Below are positions 51,541-62,747 of a DNA stretch of 64,000 nt, piece by piece. The stretch comes from Bordetella sp. (lineage in GTDB: Bacteria; Pseudomonadota; Gammaproteobacteria; Burkholderiales; Burkholderiaceae_B). The position numbers and the translations under genes are program-made. The notes beneath the pieces are model-generated. The model saw only the letters and a program-made list of their open reading frames with translations. It ran no database searches and was not told the DNA's origin. Each line of letters opens with the position of its first letter. Positions within the stretch are counted from its first letter, which is position 1. The stretch is taken from NCBI GenBank assembly GCA_022818765.1, contig CP063810.1, forward strand, positions 645,309 through 709,308, given 5' to 3'.

Positions 51541-52430
51541 TTAGTTATTAGCAGATAAAATCTTTTTCATTTTTTTCATAGCTGCTACTTCTATTTGACG
51601 GATTCTTTCTGCTGAAACTCCGAATGTTAAAGCTAAATCATGCAATGTAGGAGCATTATCATCTTGCAACCAACGAGATTCAATAATGTGACGAGATCGC
51701 AAATCTAATGATTCTAATGCTTGATTTATTCCCTCATTTTGTAATGTATCTTGATTGCGACGACCTAGAACATATATAGGTTCTTCTCTTCTATTATCAG
51801 ATAAGCAATAATCTGCAGAGTATTTATCATCAGGTTGATTTTCAATTGAAAGATCTCTTCCTGAGAGTCGAACTTCCATTTCGCTAACTTCATGAGGCCG
51901 AACATTTAATTTTTGAGCTATATAATTAACTTGCTCGGAATTTAAGGTTTGTCCATCAGGACGCATTTTTCGAAGATTAAAAAAAAGTTTTCTTTGTGAT
52001 TTAGTTGAAGCAATTTTTACTAGACGCCAATTTCTAACAATAAATTCATGTATTTCTGCTTTTATCCAATGGATCGCAAAAGATACAAGTCGAACACCCC
52101 TTTCAGGATTAAAACGTTTAACTGCTTTCATAAGTCCTATATTTCCTTCTTGAATCAAATCAGCATGAGGAAGACCATATCCTAAATATTGCCTAGCTAC
52201 TGAAACAACTAATCTTAAATGAGAAAGTACTAATTTTTTTGCTGCGTCTATATTCCATCATCATGAAACTTTTTAAAAAGTTCAATTTCTTGTTCATACG
52301 TTATAATAGGTATGCGATTTATTGATGAGATATAAGCTTCAATTGTCCCTAATGCCCCTAAATTAGAATCAGAATTTAATTTAGAAATATTTCGGTCAAA
52401 AGAAGTTAAAGGATTATGTAATTTATCCAT
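51541..52430 (-). CDS. rpoH: RNA polymerase sigma-32 factor, reading frame broken by a -1 frameshift
   Basis: RpoH directs heat-shock transcription. The first part (from 52430, MDKLHNPLTSFDRNIS) holds region 1.2 and ends FHDDG; one T added at 52253-52254 gives GNIDAAKKLVLSHLRLVVSV and joins region 2 (LIQEGNIGLMKAVKRFNPER). The RpoH box QRKLFFNLRK and the region 4.2 helix-turn-helix (TLHDLALTFGVSAERIRQIE) are intact. Repaired length 296 aa. As written, no full-length sigma-32 is made. Confidence 0.9.
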
Positions 52431-52598
52431 TGATATTATCTTCCCTTCAAAAATTGTATGAGCTTAATATTTTTAAACTTTAACAGTTTGGATAAAAATC
52501 TGCGAACTTTCATAAGATATTGAATTTAAGTATAAAGTTTTTAAAATATCCTAAGCATCAAGATTTTAATTGTTGGATATTTAAATTATATAGCTTGG

Positions 52599-52621
52599 AA
52601 TTGATTAAAAATTAATCAATT
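52599..52621. repeat. Palindrome in the rpoH-pyrE gap
   Basis: Ten-base exact arms with a three-base AAA spacer. Centre of a divergent promoter region, so an operator is possible; AT-only composition also makes chance likely. No protein binding can be assigned. Confidence 0.35.
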
Positions 52622-52747
52622 TTAATTTGGATTTGATATCTTGAATAAAAATAAAGTTATATAATGCACAATATTAATTAAAAATACTTAGAATATTGAT
52701 CAAAAAATAATTTTTGATGTATTTGATTGATTTAATTTTTTAATTGG

Positions 52748-52776
52748 TTGACATAATAAGTTCAATACAAAAATAT
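52748..52776 (+). promoter_or_regulatory. Possible pyrE promoter
   Basis: Consensus TTGACA (52748-52753), 17-base spacer, AAATAT at 52771-52776. The -10 element is weak, but the -35 is perfect in a very AT-rich background. Confidence 0.35.
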
Positions 52777-52848
52777 TTGTAAATACGAATCTTAAAAAAT
52801 AACAGATTTTTTATTAATTGAATTTAATTAATTTTTTAAAAATATAAT

Positions 52849-53535
52849 ATGAGTTCTAATAATTCTCTTGATTTTATTCATTTTGTAATAAAAGAAAATA
52901 TTTTGAAATTTGGTTCATTTAAAGTTAAATCTGGTCGATATAGTCCTTATTTTTTTAATTCAGGTCTATTTAATAATGGAATTTCAATATCTAGTTTAGC
53001 CAATTTTTATGCAAAAACCTTACTGCATTCAAATATTAAATTCGATGTATTATTTGGTCCTGCTTACAAAGGCATTCCATTGGTAACTGCAACAGCAATG
53101 ATGTTAGGAAATTTTAATAAGATATCAAAAAGCAATTATTCCATAGGATTTGCATTTAATCGAAAAGAGGAAAAAAATTATGGAGAAAAAGGATTAATCA
53201 TAGGTCATCCGTTAAAAGGAAAGGTTGTTATTGTTGACGATGTAATTACAGCCGGAAATTCAGTAGCTAAATCAATAGAAATGATCCGTTCTTATGGAGC
53301 TGAGCCTGTTGCAGTTTTAATTGCCATTGACCGAATGGAACGTTATAAGATAAACAATATTTTATCAAAAAACTCTGCTTCTGAAGAAATAACAAAAATA
53401 TATGGTATACCTGTTCTATCCATTGCTTCTATTTTAGATATTTTACAGATTATAAAAAATGATAAAATTCTTATGAAACACTATAATTCCATTATTGCTT
53501 ATTTACTAAAATACGGGATTGTTCATCAAAAATAA
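52849..53535 (+). CDS. pyrE: Orotate phosphoribosyltransferase
   Basis: PyrE makes OMP from orotate and PRPP in pyrimidine synthesis. The PRPP-binding motif VVIVDDVITAG lies at residues 126-136 and the catalytic loop region YGEKG at 111-115. 228 aa. No Shine-Dalgarno precedes the ATG, in line with several other genes here. It faces gatB, with about 21 bases between stops. Confidence 0.96.
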   Translation: MSSNNSLDFIHFVIKENILKFGSFKVKSGRYSPYFFNSGLFNNGISISSLANFYAKTLLHSNIKFDVLFGPAYKGIPLVTATAMMLGNFNKISKSNYSIGFAFNRKEEKNYGEKGLIIGHPLKGKVVIVDDVITAGNSVAKSIEMIRSYGAEPVAVLIAIDRMERYKINNILSKNSASEEITKIYGIPVLSIASILDILQIIKNDKILMKHYNSIIAYLLKYGIVHQK

Positions 53536-53547
53536 AAATTTCCCCCC

Positions 53548-53571
53548 ATTCTACGTTTATAGAATCTTTTT
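53548..53571 (+). terminator. Intrinsic terminator of pyrE
   Basis: ATTCTA (53548-53553) pairs with TAGAAT (53560-53565) and is followed by CTTTTT on the plus strand. It overlaps the last codon of the converging gatB. Short but correctly placed. Confidence 0.5.
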
Positions 53572-55044
53572 ATTGTTTATTAAACTTTCTAATTTTTCTT
53601 TAATGGACTTTTGAATTGTTTGAGGATTGACCTTTCCTTTTGTTTCTTTCATAGCTTTTCCAACTAATGAGTTAAAAACTTTTTTCTTACCTAAAATATA
53701 GTCCTCAACAATAGAAGCGTTATTTGATAAAACTTTATCTAAAATCGGGTTAATTATTTCAAGATTATTAATTTGTTGTAAATTGTAAGCTTTAATAATT
53801 AAGTCCACATTGCAATTATATTCTCCTGTCCACATAATTTTGAATATTTTTCGAGCAATTTGATTTGAGATAGTACCATCAATAATTTTCAGAATTAAAT
53901 TAGCTAAATTTTGACTAGAAATACATGAATTTAACAAATCATACTTATCTGAATTAAGAATTGTAGGAATTTCATTAAGAATCCATTTAGCGCAAAGATT
54001 CTCATTACCTTTTGGAAGTAATTTTATAGTTGATTCAAAATAATTCGTAATTAAATAATTTGAAGTAAGTTGTGAAGCTTCATATCGAGATAAAGCATAA
54101 TTTGATTCAAAAAGAAGGAATTTTGAGATTGGTAATTCAGGTATAGTTAGTTTAACTTGATCAATCCATTTTTCTGGAATATTTATTTTAGGCAAATCAG
54201 GATCTGGAAAATAAAGATAATCATATGCATTTTCCTTATTCCTCATGCTATAAGTTTGATTGCGTTCCGGATTATATAAACGAGTTTCTTGTATAAGTTG
54301 ATTGCCACTAGTAATAGATTTTATTTGTCGATTGGTTTCAAATACAATCGCTCGTTCTAAAAAACGAAAAGAATTAAGATTTTTTATTTCTGTACGTACT
54401 CCTAGTTTTTTAGTTCCTTTTAATCGGACTGATATGTTCAGATCAAAACGGAATGAACCCTTTTCCATATTGCCATCACATATATTTAGCCACATAACTA
54501 AATTATGCAAAGCTTTGGCAAAAGATACTGCTTCTGAAGCTGAACGAATATCTGGTTTAGTAACAATCTCTAAAAGAGGTAATCCTGCTCTATTTAAATC
54601 GATTCCTGTTCCAGGAAGATTATTATTGCTTTTTAAAAAATATTCATTATGTATAGATTTACCTGCATCTTCTTCTAAATGAGCTCTTTCTAGTTTCACA
54701 GTTTTTACTTGTTCATCACATATAAAAGAGATTGTTCCATTTTGAAGAATTGGATTCTGAAATTGGCTAATCTGATAACCTTTTGGTAAATCAGGATAAA
54801 AATAATGTTTGCGTTCAAAAACAGAATTCTTCTGTATGGTCGCGCCAATAGCTAAGCCAAATCGAATAGCTAATTCGATTGCATATTTATTTACTGTTGG
54901 CAAGCTCCCAGGTAAAGCTAAATCAACAAAAGCAATCTGTGTATTTGGATCAGAACCGAATAATGTAATACTATCTGAGAATATTTTAGATTTTGTAGCT
55001 AATTGAACGTGAATTTCAAGACCAATAATAACTTCCCATTTCAT
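53557..55044 (-). CDS. gatB: Aspartyl/glutamyl-tRNA(Asn/Gln) amidotransferase subunit B
   Basis: GatB binds misacylated Glu-tRNA(Gln) or Asp-tRNA(Asn) and presents it for amidation. The ATG at 55044 gives MKWEVIIGLEIHVQL, the family start; five more residues are open but would overlap gatA. Conserved HLEEDAGKS and NRAGLPLLEIVTKPD, and the C-terminal tail domain that contacts tRNA, are present. About 495 aa. Presence of gatCAB indicates an indirect route to Gln- or Asn-tRNA. Confidence 0.97.
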   Translation of the reverse strand: MKWEVIIGLEIHVQLATKSKIFSDSITLFGSDPNTQIAFVDLALPGSLPTVNKYAIELAIRFGLAIGATIQKNSVFERKHYFYPDLPKGYQISQFQNPILQNGTISFICDEQVKTVKLERAHLEEDAGKSIHNEYFLKSNNNLPGTGIDLNRAGLPLLEIVTKPDIRSASEAVSFAKALHNLVMWLNICDGNMEKGSFRFDLNISVRLKGTKKLGVRTEIKNLNSFRFLERAIVFETNRQIKSITSGNQLIQETRLYNPERNQTYSMRNKENAYDYLYFPDPDLPKINIPEKWIDQVKLTIPELPISKFLLFESNYALSRYEASQLTSNYLITNYFESTIKLLPKGNENLCAKWILNEIPTILNSDKYDLLNSCISSQNLANLILKIIDGTISNQIARKIFKIMWTGEYNCNVDLIIKAYNLQQINNLEIINPILDKVLSNNASIVEDYILGKKKVFNSLVGKAMKETKGKVNPQTIQKSIKEKLESLINNKKIL

Positions 55045-55048
55045 AATG

Positions 55049-56593
55049 TTAGATAACACCTTTTTTTGGAAATTTTTGGTGCCAATCTGTTATATTTTGA
55101 TACCAATTAGATATTGTTAATAAAAAACCCTCTTTAAAATAATTTCCTATAAGTTGCAAACCTATAGGTCTAATTGAATTAATTCCACCAAAACCACAAG
55201 GTATAGACATTGCAGGGAGACCTGCAAGACTTGCTCCAAGCGTATAAATATCAGTTAACCAATCTGATATTGAATCATTAATATCTTCATGAATATTTTT
55301 TGAAATATTTGGAGTAACAGGTCCAATGATAATATCACATTGATATGAAAAGGCATCTTGAAAATCTTTTGTTATCATTTTTCGAAGTTTATTAGCTTGT
55401 AAGTAATAATCATTAAAATAATTTTGAGATAGAACAAATGTTCCTGTAAGTATGCGACGCTTAACTTCATTTCCAAAACCCTCAGCTCGTGACCTTGATA
55501 TCATTTTTTCTAAATTATTGTAGTTCTTACACCGATGACCATATCTAACTCCATCATATCGAGCAAGATTACTTGATGCTTCAGCCGAAGAAATAATGTA
55601 ATAAGCTGGAATAGAAAATTTTGTATGGGGTAATGAGATGTTTACTCTCTTTGCTCCTAATTTTTCAAATTGAATAAGTGCGGATTCAATAGCATTGAAA
55701 ATCTCAGTAGAAAGGTCTTCACAGAAATATTCAGAAGGAATACCAATTCGCAAACCATCAAGAGGTTTACTTTTAGAGAAAGCATTAAAATCTTTTTCTG
55801 ATTGATAAAAATCATTGCGTATTCTGCCAGGTTGATTTAATTTATCATTGCAATATTGGAGACTAGTAGGATCTTTTGGATCAAATCCACTCATTGAATC
55901 AAGTATTTCAAGCAAATCTTGACTACTTAAAGCAATTGGACCAGCCTGATCTAAACTAGATCCAAAAGCAATCATACCAAACCGTGAGATTGTTCCATAT
56001 GTAGGTCTAATTCCACTAACACCACACATTGCCGCTGGTAATCTTATAGAACCTCCTGTATCAGTAGCTGTTGCAGCATATACTAAACGAGCAGCTACAG
56101 CTGCAGCGCTACCACCAGAAGAACCTCCTGGAGTAGCATTACTATCCCATGGATTTTTTACTGGACCAAAATAAGAATTTTTATTATTTGATCCCATACC
56201 AAATTCATCACAATTAAGTTTTCCAAAAGATATAGCACCAGCTTGCATCAATTTTTCCACAATCGTTGCATTAAAAGGACTAATATAGTTTTTCAGCATT
56301 TTGCTTGCTGCTGTTGTTTTCCAACCTTTTGTAACAAAAATATCTTTATGTGCAATAGGTATTCCTGTTAAAGAGCTTGCTGTACCATTAGAAATGGATA
56401 AATCTGCTTTTTTTGCCTGATCAAGAGTTAGCTCCTCATCAATATTAATGAAGCAATTAAGCTCAGCTGATTTATCAATTTTAGAAAGGGTATCTTTTGC
56501 AATTTCCACAGCACTGATATGACCTTCTAAAAGCGCTTTCTTTAAACTACTTATTTGTAAAAGCTGTTGATCTAGGTTGAAAATTTCTTTCAT
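55049..56593 (-). CDS. gatA: Aspartyl/glutamyl-tRNA(Asn/Gln) amidotransferase subunit A
   Basis: GatA is the amidase that releases ammonia from glutamine or asparagine for transamidation. The Ser-cisSer-Lys triad is K83 (AHKDIF), S158 (PGGSSGGS) and S182 (DTGGSIR). 514 aa, somewhat longer than the usual 485-500. Its start overlaps the gatC stop (ATGA), so the pair is coupled. Confidence 0.98.
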   Translation of the reverse strand: MKEIFNLDQQLLQISSLKKALLEGHISAVEIAKDTLSKIDKSAELNCFINIDEELTLDQAKKADLSISNGTASSLTGIPIAHKDIFVTKGWKTTAASKMLKNYISPFNATIVEKLMQAGAISFGKLNCDEFGMGSNNKNSYFGPVKNPWDSNATPGGSSGGSAAAVAARLVYAATATDTGGSIRLPAAMCGVSGIRPTYGTISRFGMIAFGSSLDQAGPIALSSQDLLEILDSMSGFDPKDPTSLQYCNDKLNQPGRIRNDFYQSEKDFNAFSKSKPLDGLRIGIPSEYFCEDLSTEIFNAIESALIQFEKLGAKRVNISLPHTKFSIPAYYIISSAEASSNLARYDGVRYGHRCKNYNNLEKMISRSRAEGFGNEVKRRILTGTFVLSQNYFNDYYLQANKLRKMITKDFQDAFSYQCDIIIGPVTPNISKNIHEDINDSISDWLTDIYTLGASLAGLPAMSIPCGFGGINSIRPIGLQLIGNYFKEGFLLTISNWYQNITDWHQKFPKKGVI

Positions 56594-56916
56594 GAATTTT
56601 TTATAACTTTAGGCACTAAGAATAAATTCTCTTGTATTTCAGGTGCATTTTTAAATATTTCTTGGAAAACTTTTTTAGAATTCATATTATTAGGAATATC
56701 ATCTCTAAAACGTAGATTCTGATTATTGTTTGATGAACAAGTAAAATTTGAAAGTATTGGATGATCTATTTCCTTAATTTCAATTGATTGAATTAGGTTA
56801 ATCAATTTGATAATAGCATTTAAATCTTTTTGAAAAAAAGCTTCTTCACTAGGCAATAGGTCAATTTTTGCCAAATTAGCAATTTGCTTTAAAATATGAT
56901 CATTAATGGTATTCAT
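56590..56916 (-). CDS. gatC: Aspartyl/glutamyl-tRNA(Asn/Gln) amidotransferase subunit C
   Basis: GatC wraps around GatA and stabilises GatCAB. The N-terminal helices ([20 protein letters not shown]) are typical; 108 aa. First gene of gatC-gatA-gatB, divergent from mreB across a 220-base AT-rich gap that must hold both promoters. Confidence 0.93.
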   Translation of the reverse strand: MNTINDHILKQIANLAKIDLLPSEEAFFQKDLNAIIKLINLIQSIEIKEIDHPILSNFTCSSNNNQNLRFRDDIPNNMNSKKVFQEIFKNAPEIQENLFLVPKVIKNS

Positions 56917-57130
56917 AATTTTTTTAGAATCAATTACCGAATATCTTTGTTAAATAAATTTAAAAAATTGATCTGTTTTGATTAATTACTGAAATTAAGA
57001 TTGCTTATCTTATCAAAAATATTATTTTATATAATGATAATTTACATTTTTATTATAGTATACAATCGATTCAATTATAGGTTATAGTGATCTAGATATT
57101 TTTTAACTGCTAATAATGTGTTAACAATAA

Positions 57131-58180
<1,050 letters not shown>

Positions 58181-58247
58181 AAAATTCATAGAGACTTATT
58201 TTTTTAGATATAGATTTTATAGGTATTATTTCATTACCAAAATATTG

Positions 58248-58268
58248 GAATGTTCACTTGGAACATTC
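58248..58268 (+). promoter_or_regulatory. Hairpin directly before the mreC start
   Basis: GAATGTTC (58248-58255) and GAACATTC (58261-58268) are exact eight-base arms with a five-base loop; the ATG of mreC starts at 58269, right after the stem. It could limit ribosome access, or be chance in AT-rich DNA. Confidence 0.4.
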
Positions 58269-59129
58269 ATGCAGAAAAAATATATTCCTAATTTATTTCA
58301 CCATGGTATATCTGTTTTTGCTAAATTTCTATTGTTAGCAACAGTATCTGTGTTGTTACTTTTAATTGATAGTAAATACTCTTTTTTTGATCCTCTTAGA
58401 AAAACTATTTCTTCAATCATCTATCCATTTCAAAGAATTGTGCTTATACCTAAACATGCATTTAAAAAAATTAATGATTGGATAGAAATTGCAAATTCTA
58501 TAGATTATAAAAGTGAAATTTTACAACAACAAAAAATTAAACTAATAGAACTTATGGTTCATAAATTACAAATTACAGAAGAAAACAATGAGCTAAAACG
58601 ATTGCTTGGAATTAAAAAACTTTCAAAACAGATTCCTATAGCTGTAGAGGTTTTCTATGAACCAAATAAATTTTTTAATCATCGATTGATAATTAATCAA
58701 GGTAGTAAATCTGGTTTAGATATAGGTATACCTATAATTGATGAATATGGTTTAGTAGGTCAGATTGTTCGAATTTCCTCAATGACATCAGAAATTGCTC
58801 TAATAGGTGAGAGTAACACATCAATACCAGTTAAAAATTCACGTAATGGATTGAGATTAATAGCTTTTGGAAGTGGAAGTTTAAGGAAATTAGAGATACG
58901 TTATTTATCAGAAAATTCTGATATTAAAATAGGAGATGTTTTTGTTACAAGCGGTATAGGTGGAATTTTTCCTCCAGGTTTACCTGTTGCAAAAGTCACT
59001 GAAATTCAAATTGATAAGATATCTGGATTTAAACTAGCTGTATTAGAAGGTTTTTCTTTTCCTGAAAATCATCGATATTTTTTAGCACTAAAAACTGTTT
59101 TCGAAAATGACAATTCCGAAAATTCTTAA
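58269..59129 (+). CDS. mreC: Rod shape-determining protein MreC
   Basis: Bitopic protein that links MreB to the PBP2-RodA wall synthase. After a short cytoplasmic end comes one membrane helix (about 17-34), a coiled coil (about 73-115) and two beta-barrels with FFNHRLIINQGSKSGLDIGIP. Start taken at 58269 because relatives begin a few residues before the helix; an upstream TTG at 58245 would add eight. About 286 aa. Confidence 0.95.
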   Translation: MQKKYIPNLFHHGISVFAKFLLLATVSVLLLLIDSKYSFFDPLRKTISSIIYPFQRIVLIPKHAFKKINDWIEIANSIDYKSEILQQQKIKLIELMVHKLQITEENNELKRLLGIKKLSKQIPIAVEVFYEPNKFFNHRLIINQGSKSGLDIGIPIIDEYGLVGQIVRISSMTSEIALIGESNTSIPVKNSRNGLRLIAFGSGSLRKLEIRYLSENSDIKIGDVFVTSGIGGIFPPGLPVAKVTEIQIDKISGFKLAVLEGFSFPENHRYFLALKTVFENDNSENS

Positions 59130-59162
59130 ATATTGAAAGCAAAAATCAGGATTAAATAATAC

Positions 59163-59699
59163 ATGAGTGATATGAATAATAAATTATCAAAAATATCTAA
59201 AACTAATAAATTTAACGAGTTTACAGCAGAAATATCATATATTAACTTTTTTTGGTGTTCGGTTATAGTAGGTTGGATATGCTCTTTATTACCTGGAATA
59301 TTTTTATTTAGTTTTTCTGATTCATTACTTATAGTTATGATATTTTGGTATATTTATGATCCATCTCGAATAGGTTTAGTTACTGCTTTCTTATTTGGTA
59401 TATTAGAAGATATATACAAAGTAAATTTATTAGGAGAGAAGGCTTTTTTTTATATATTAAATTTATATTTAGTTGAATTATTTCGAATTCGTTTCTTACG
59501 ATTTGGACTTTTAATTCAAATTTTATATTTATTCTCAATCCTTTCTTTTTCAAAATTAATCAGTTGGATTTTGGCGATTTGTTTATATAGTTATGAAAGG
59601 AATTTTCAATGGTTTTATGGGATTTTTTTACCAACAATTATTTTATGGTCATTACTAAGATATATACATCATAAGAAAATTTCTTTGACAGAATTATAA
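59163..59699 (+). CDS. mreD: Rod shape-determining protein MreD
   Basis: Integral membrane partner of MreC. About five hydrophobic segments across 178 aa; FLFGILEDIYKVNLLGEKAF is the recognisable MreD core, with the typical G-x-x-x-D. Located between mreC and mrdA. Low complexity makes the N-terminal start less sure. Confidence 0.9.
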   Translation: MSDMNNKLSKISKTNKFNEFTAEISYINFFWCSVIVGWICSLLPGIFLFSFSDSLLIVMIFWYIYDPSRIGLVTAFLFGILEDIYKVNLLGEKAFFYILNLYLVELFRIRFLRFGLLIQILYLFSILSFSKLISWILAICLYSYERNFQWFYGIFLPTIILWSLLRYIHHKKISLTEL

Positions 59700-59725
59700 T
59701 TCTCTTTTCTAATTTTTAATTATTT

Positions 59726-61588
59726 ATGTTTTCTTATTTATATTTAGAAAATAATTTTCAGATAAAGAAAAGTTTTCATTTACGCATATTCATCAGCATA
59801 TTTATTATTATTTTATGCTTTGTAATACTTATTACAAGATTTTGGTACCTCCAAGTCGTTCTCCATGACGATTTAACTGAAAAAGCTAATTTTAATCGTG
59901 TTAACATACGGAAAATTCAACCTCCTAGAGGACAAATCCTAGATAGGAATGGAAAAATTTTAGCTTGTAATTATCCTGCTTATGGATTGGATATTATTCC
60001 AAGATTGATTGATAAATCTGATAATTTTATGGAACGATTAAATCCTATGATACACATCAGTATATCAGACCAGAAACGGTTAAAACGTCAAATTGGAGAG
60101 TCTAATCGTTATATGAAACTTTCACTGCGTAATAATCTTAGTGAAACTGAAGCTTCTTGGTTTGCAGCTCATTCATTTGAATTTCCTGGAATAGAATTAA
60201 GAGCCTATTGGTCTAGGGACTATCCTCAAAAGTCAATTGGAGCGCATGTGGTTGGTTATGTTGGTCGCATTACAGATTCTGAGCTTAAAAAAATAGAATT
60301 AGAAGGTATGTTAAATAACTATAGGGTTACAGATTTTATTGGAAAGAGAGGAATAGAAAAAATCTGTGAAACTACACTACATGGAAAAATAGGCATAGAA
60401 GAAATTGAAGTCAATTCATCAGGTAAGCCAATAAGGACATTAAGATATGTGAACCCTGAGCCAGGAAAAGATATTATTTTATCAATTGATATTGAATTAC
60501 AGCGTATAGCAGATCAAGCTTTTGGTAACCAACGTGGTGCATTAGTTGCTATTTGTCCTAATACTGGAGAAATATTAGCTTTTGTTTCTAAACCATCATT
60601 TGATCCAAATTTATTTGTTAATGGTATCAGTTTAGAGGATTGGAAAAAGATTAACTCCTCTCCTGATTATCCATTGGTAAATAGAGCTTTGTATGGAACA
60701 TATCCTATTGGTTCTACTTATAAACCTTTTGTTGCATTAGCTGCCCTTGAATTAGGTAAACGAAACGCAATAGACCAAATTCCTGATCCTGGATATTTCG
60801 AATTTGGAGGAAGAAAATTTCGGAATTCTGGTGGAACTGCTTACGGTATGACAGATATGCATCGTGCTATTGTTTTATCGTCTGATACCTATTTTTATTC
60901 ACTTGGACCAGAAATTGGAGTAGATGCTTTGCATGATTTTCTAAAGCAATTTGGATTTGGTCAAATCATTGGAATTGATTTAGATGGAGAAAGATCAGGA
61001 ATTTTACCTTCTACCGAATGGAAAAAAAAAGCTTATAAAGATAAAAATGACCAACGTTGGTATATAGGAGAAACTATCTCGCTTACAGTTGGACAAGGTT
61101 ATAATTCATTTACATTGTTACAATTAGCTCAAGGAACAGCTATATTAGCTAATGGAGGTTTATATAAAAAGCCTCATTTGATTTCTGCAATTAAAAAATG
61201 TGGATCTAATGAAATTGAAGAAGTTATTCCTATTACTAATTATCAAATACCTTTGAAACCAGGAAATGTTGATGCCATTAAAATGGCTATGAGAGATGTA
61301 ATACGTTATGGAACAGCACGACGAGCATTTTCAGGAGCAGCTTATTTAGCAGCTGGAAAAACAGGTACAGCCCAATTATATAGTTTGCGTGATGGATATT
61401 ATAGAGCAATAGATGAACGTCTTCGTGATCATTCTCTGTTTATAGGTTTTGCTCCAATATATAATCCAAAAATTGCAATTGCAGTGATTGCTGAAAATGC
61501 TGGATGGGGAGCAAATGTAGCTGCCCCAATTGCTCGAAAAGTCTTTGATCATTGGTTGATAACAACAAAAAATTATGGAAACTTTTAA
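59726..61588 (+). CDS. mrdA: Penicillin-binding protein 2 (peptidoglycan transpeptidase)
   Basis: PBP2 crosslinks peptidoglycan during elongation. One N-terminal helix (about 20-40) is followed by a dimer/pedestal domain and the transpeptidase domain with S330-TYK333, SSD (385-387) and KTGTAQ. 620 aa. The last 14 bases overlap the rodA start, so the transpeptidase and the glycan polymerase are coupled. Confidence 0.98.
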   Translation: MFSYLYLENNFQIKKSFHLRIFISIFIIILCFVILITRFWYLQVVLHDDLTEKANFNRVNIRKIQPPRGQILDRNGKILACNYPAYGLDIIPRLIDKSDNFMERLNPMIHISISDQKRLKRQIGESNRYMKLSLRNNLSETEASWFAAHSFEFPGIELRAYWSRDYPQKSIGAHVVGYVGRITDSELKKIELEGMLNNYRVTDFIGKRGIEKICETTLHGKIGIEEIEVNSSGKPIRTLRYVNPEPGKDIILSIDIELQRIADQAFGNQRGALVAICPNTGEILAFVSKPSFDPNLFVNGISLEDWKKINSSPDYPLVNRALYGTYPIGSTYKPFVALAALELGKRNAIDQIPDPGYFEFGGRKFRNSGGTAYGMTDMHRAIVLSSDTYFYSLGPEIGVDALHDFLKQFGFGQIIGIDLDGERSGILPSTEWKKKAYKDKNDQRWYIGETISLTVGQGYNSFTLLQLAQGTAILANGGLYKKPHLISAIKKCGSNEIEEVIPITNYQIPLKPGNVDAIKMAMRDVIRYGTARRAFSGAAYLAAGKTGTAQLYSLRDGYYRAIDERLRDHSLFIGFAPIYNPKIAIAVIAENAGWGANVAAPIARKVFDHWLITTKNYGNF

Positions 61589-62726
61589 AGCTAACAATTA
61601 CAAAAAGATTTTTACAAAATTAATAAATAAACTTGATTGGCCTTTGTTATTCATCGTAATTCTTTTTATTCCGTTAAGTTTAGTTATAATTTCATCTGCA
61701 GTAGGTAGTACAGATTGGCGTATAGAAGAACAATTTAGAAATTTTTTAATTGCTTTTTCTGCTATATTATTTGTAGCTATTATTGATCATGAAACATTAA
61801 TTAAATTATCCCCTATATTTTATATGGTAGGATTATTTTTACTGTTATGTGTTGAGTTTTTTGGGGAGACTAGCAAAGGAGCAACTCGTTGGTTAAATAT
61901 AGGCATTGCTCGTATTCAACCATCGGAAATTCTAAAAATATCCGCTCCCATGTTTTTAGCGTGGTACTTTCATCATTGTCAAAGAGGAATCTCCAAATTA
62001 GATTTTTTTATTGCAATTACCCTTCTTATTATACCATGTTTCCTAATTGTCTTGCAACCAGATTTAGGAACCGCTTTACTTGTTTTTATTGCTGGGGTTT
62101 ATGTAATTTATTTTTCAGGCTTATCTTTTAAATTTTTATTTATACCTATTAGTATAGGGATATTAATTTTCTTAATGGTTTATGCATATCAAGATCAATT
62201 ATGCAAACCTGAAGTAAATTGGTTTTTATTACATAAATATCAGAAAAATAGAATTTGTACATTATTGGATCCTAATTCAGATCCTTTGGGAAAAGGTTTC
62301 CATACCGCTCAATCGGTTATTGCTGTTGGATCAGGTGGATTATATGGCAAAGGATATAAAAAAGGAACCCAAACTCAGTTAAATTTTATTCCAGAAAGAG
62401 CTACAGATTTTGTATTTTCTGTATTTGCAGAAGAATTTGGTTTGTATGGTAGTATTTCTTTAATTTTTTTGTATGGACTTCTCATTATTCGTGGATTTTT
62501 CATTGCAATTCATGCTAAATCAGAATTTGGTCGATTATTGGTAGCTGCATTAACTATGATGATTTTTACTTATGTATTTGTAAATTTAGGCATGGTTACA
62601 GGAATTTTACCAATAGTTGGAATTCCTCTTCCATTTGTAAGTTATGGAGGAACAGCATTGCTTACAATGGGAATTTCTTGTGGAATAATGATGAATGTTA
62701 GTAAGCATAAGCGATTAATATATTAG
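61575..62726 (+). CDS. rodA: Rod shape-determining protein RodA (peptidoglycan glycosyltransferase)
   Basis: RodA is the SEDS-family glycosyltransferase that works with PBP2. Ten membrane helices are predicted; the conserved RWLNIGIARIQPSE and the catalytic-region D278 in PERATDF are present. 383 aa. Last gene of the mre-mrd operon. Confidence 0.97.
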   Translation: METFKANNYKKIFTKLINKLDWPLLFIVILFIPLSLVIISSAVGSTDWRIEEQFRNFLIAFSAILFVAIIDHETLIKLSPIFYMVGLFLLLCVEFFGETSKGATRWLNIGIARIQPSEILKISAPMFLAWYFHHCQRGISKLDFFIAITLLIIPCFLIVLQPDLGTALLVFIAGVYVIYFSGLSFKFLFIPISIGILIFLMVYAYQDQLCKPEVNWFLLHKYQKNRICTLLDPNSDPLGKGFHTAQSVIAVGSGGLYGKGYKKGTQTQLNFIPERATDFVFSVFAEEFGLYGSISLIFLYGLLIIRGFFIAIHAKSEFGRLLVAALTMMIFTYVFVNLGMVTGILPIVGIPLPFVSYGGTALLTMGISCGIMMNVSKHKRLIY

Positions 62727-62747
62727 ATATAAAAATTCGATTGTTTT

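Larger units (their letters stand above)
52431..52848. other. rpoH-pyrE divergent intergenic region
   Basis: A 418-base AT-rich region between divergent genes. Inside lies an exact AATTGATTAA/TTAATCAATT palindrome (52599-52608 and 52612-52621) with a three-base spacer, and a TTGACA (52748-52753) with an AT-rich -10 (AAATAT) 17 bases on, a plausible pyrE promoter about 70 bases upstream of its ATG. I see no open frame, tRNA or small-RNA signature that I can support. Confidence 0.5.
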
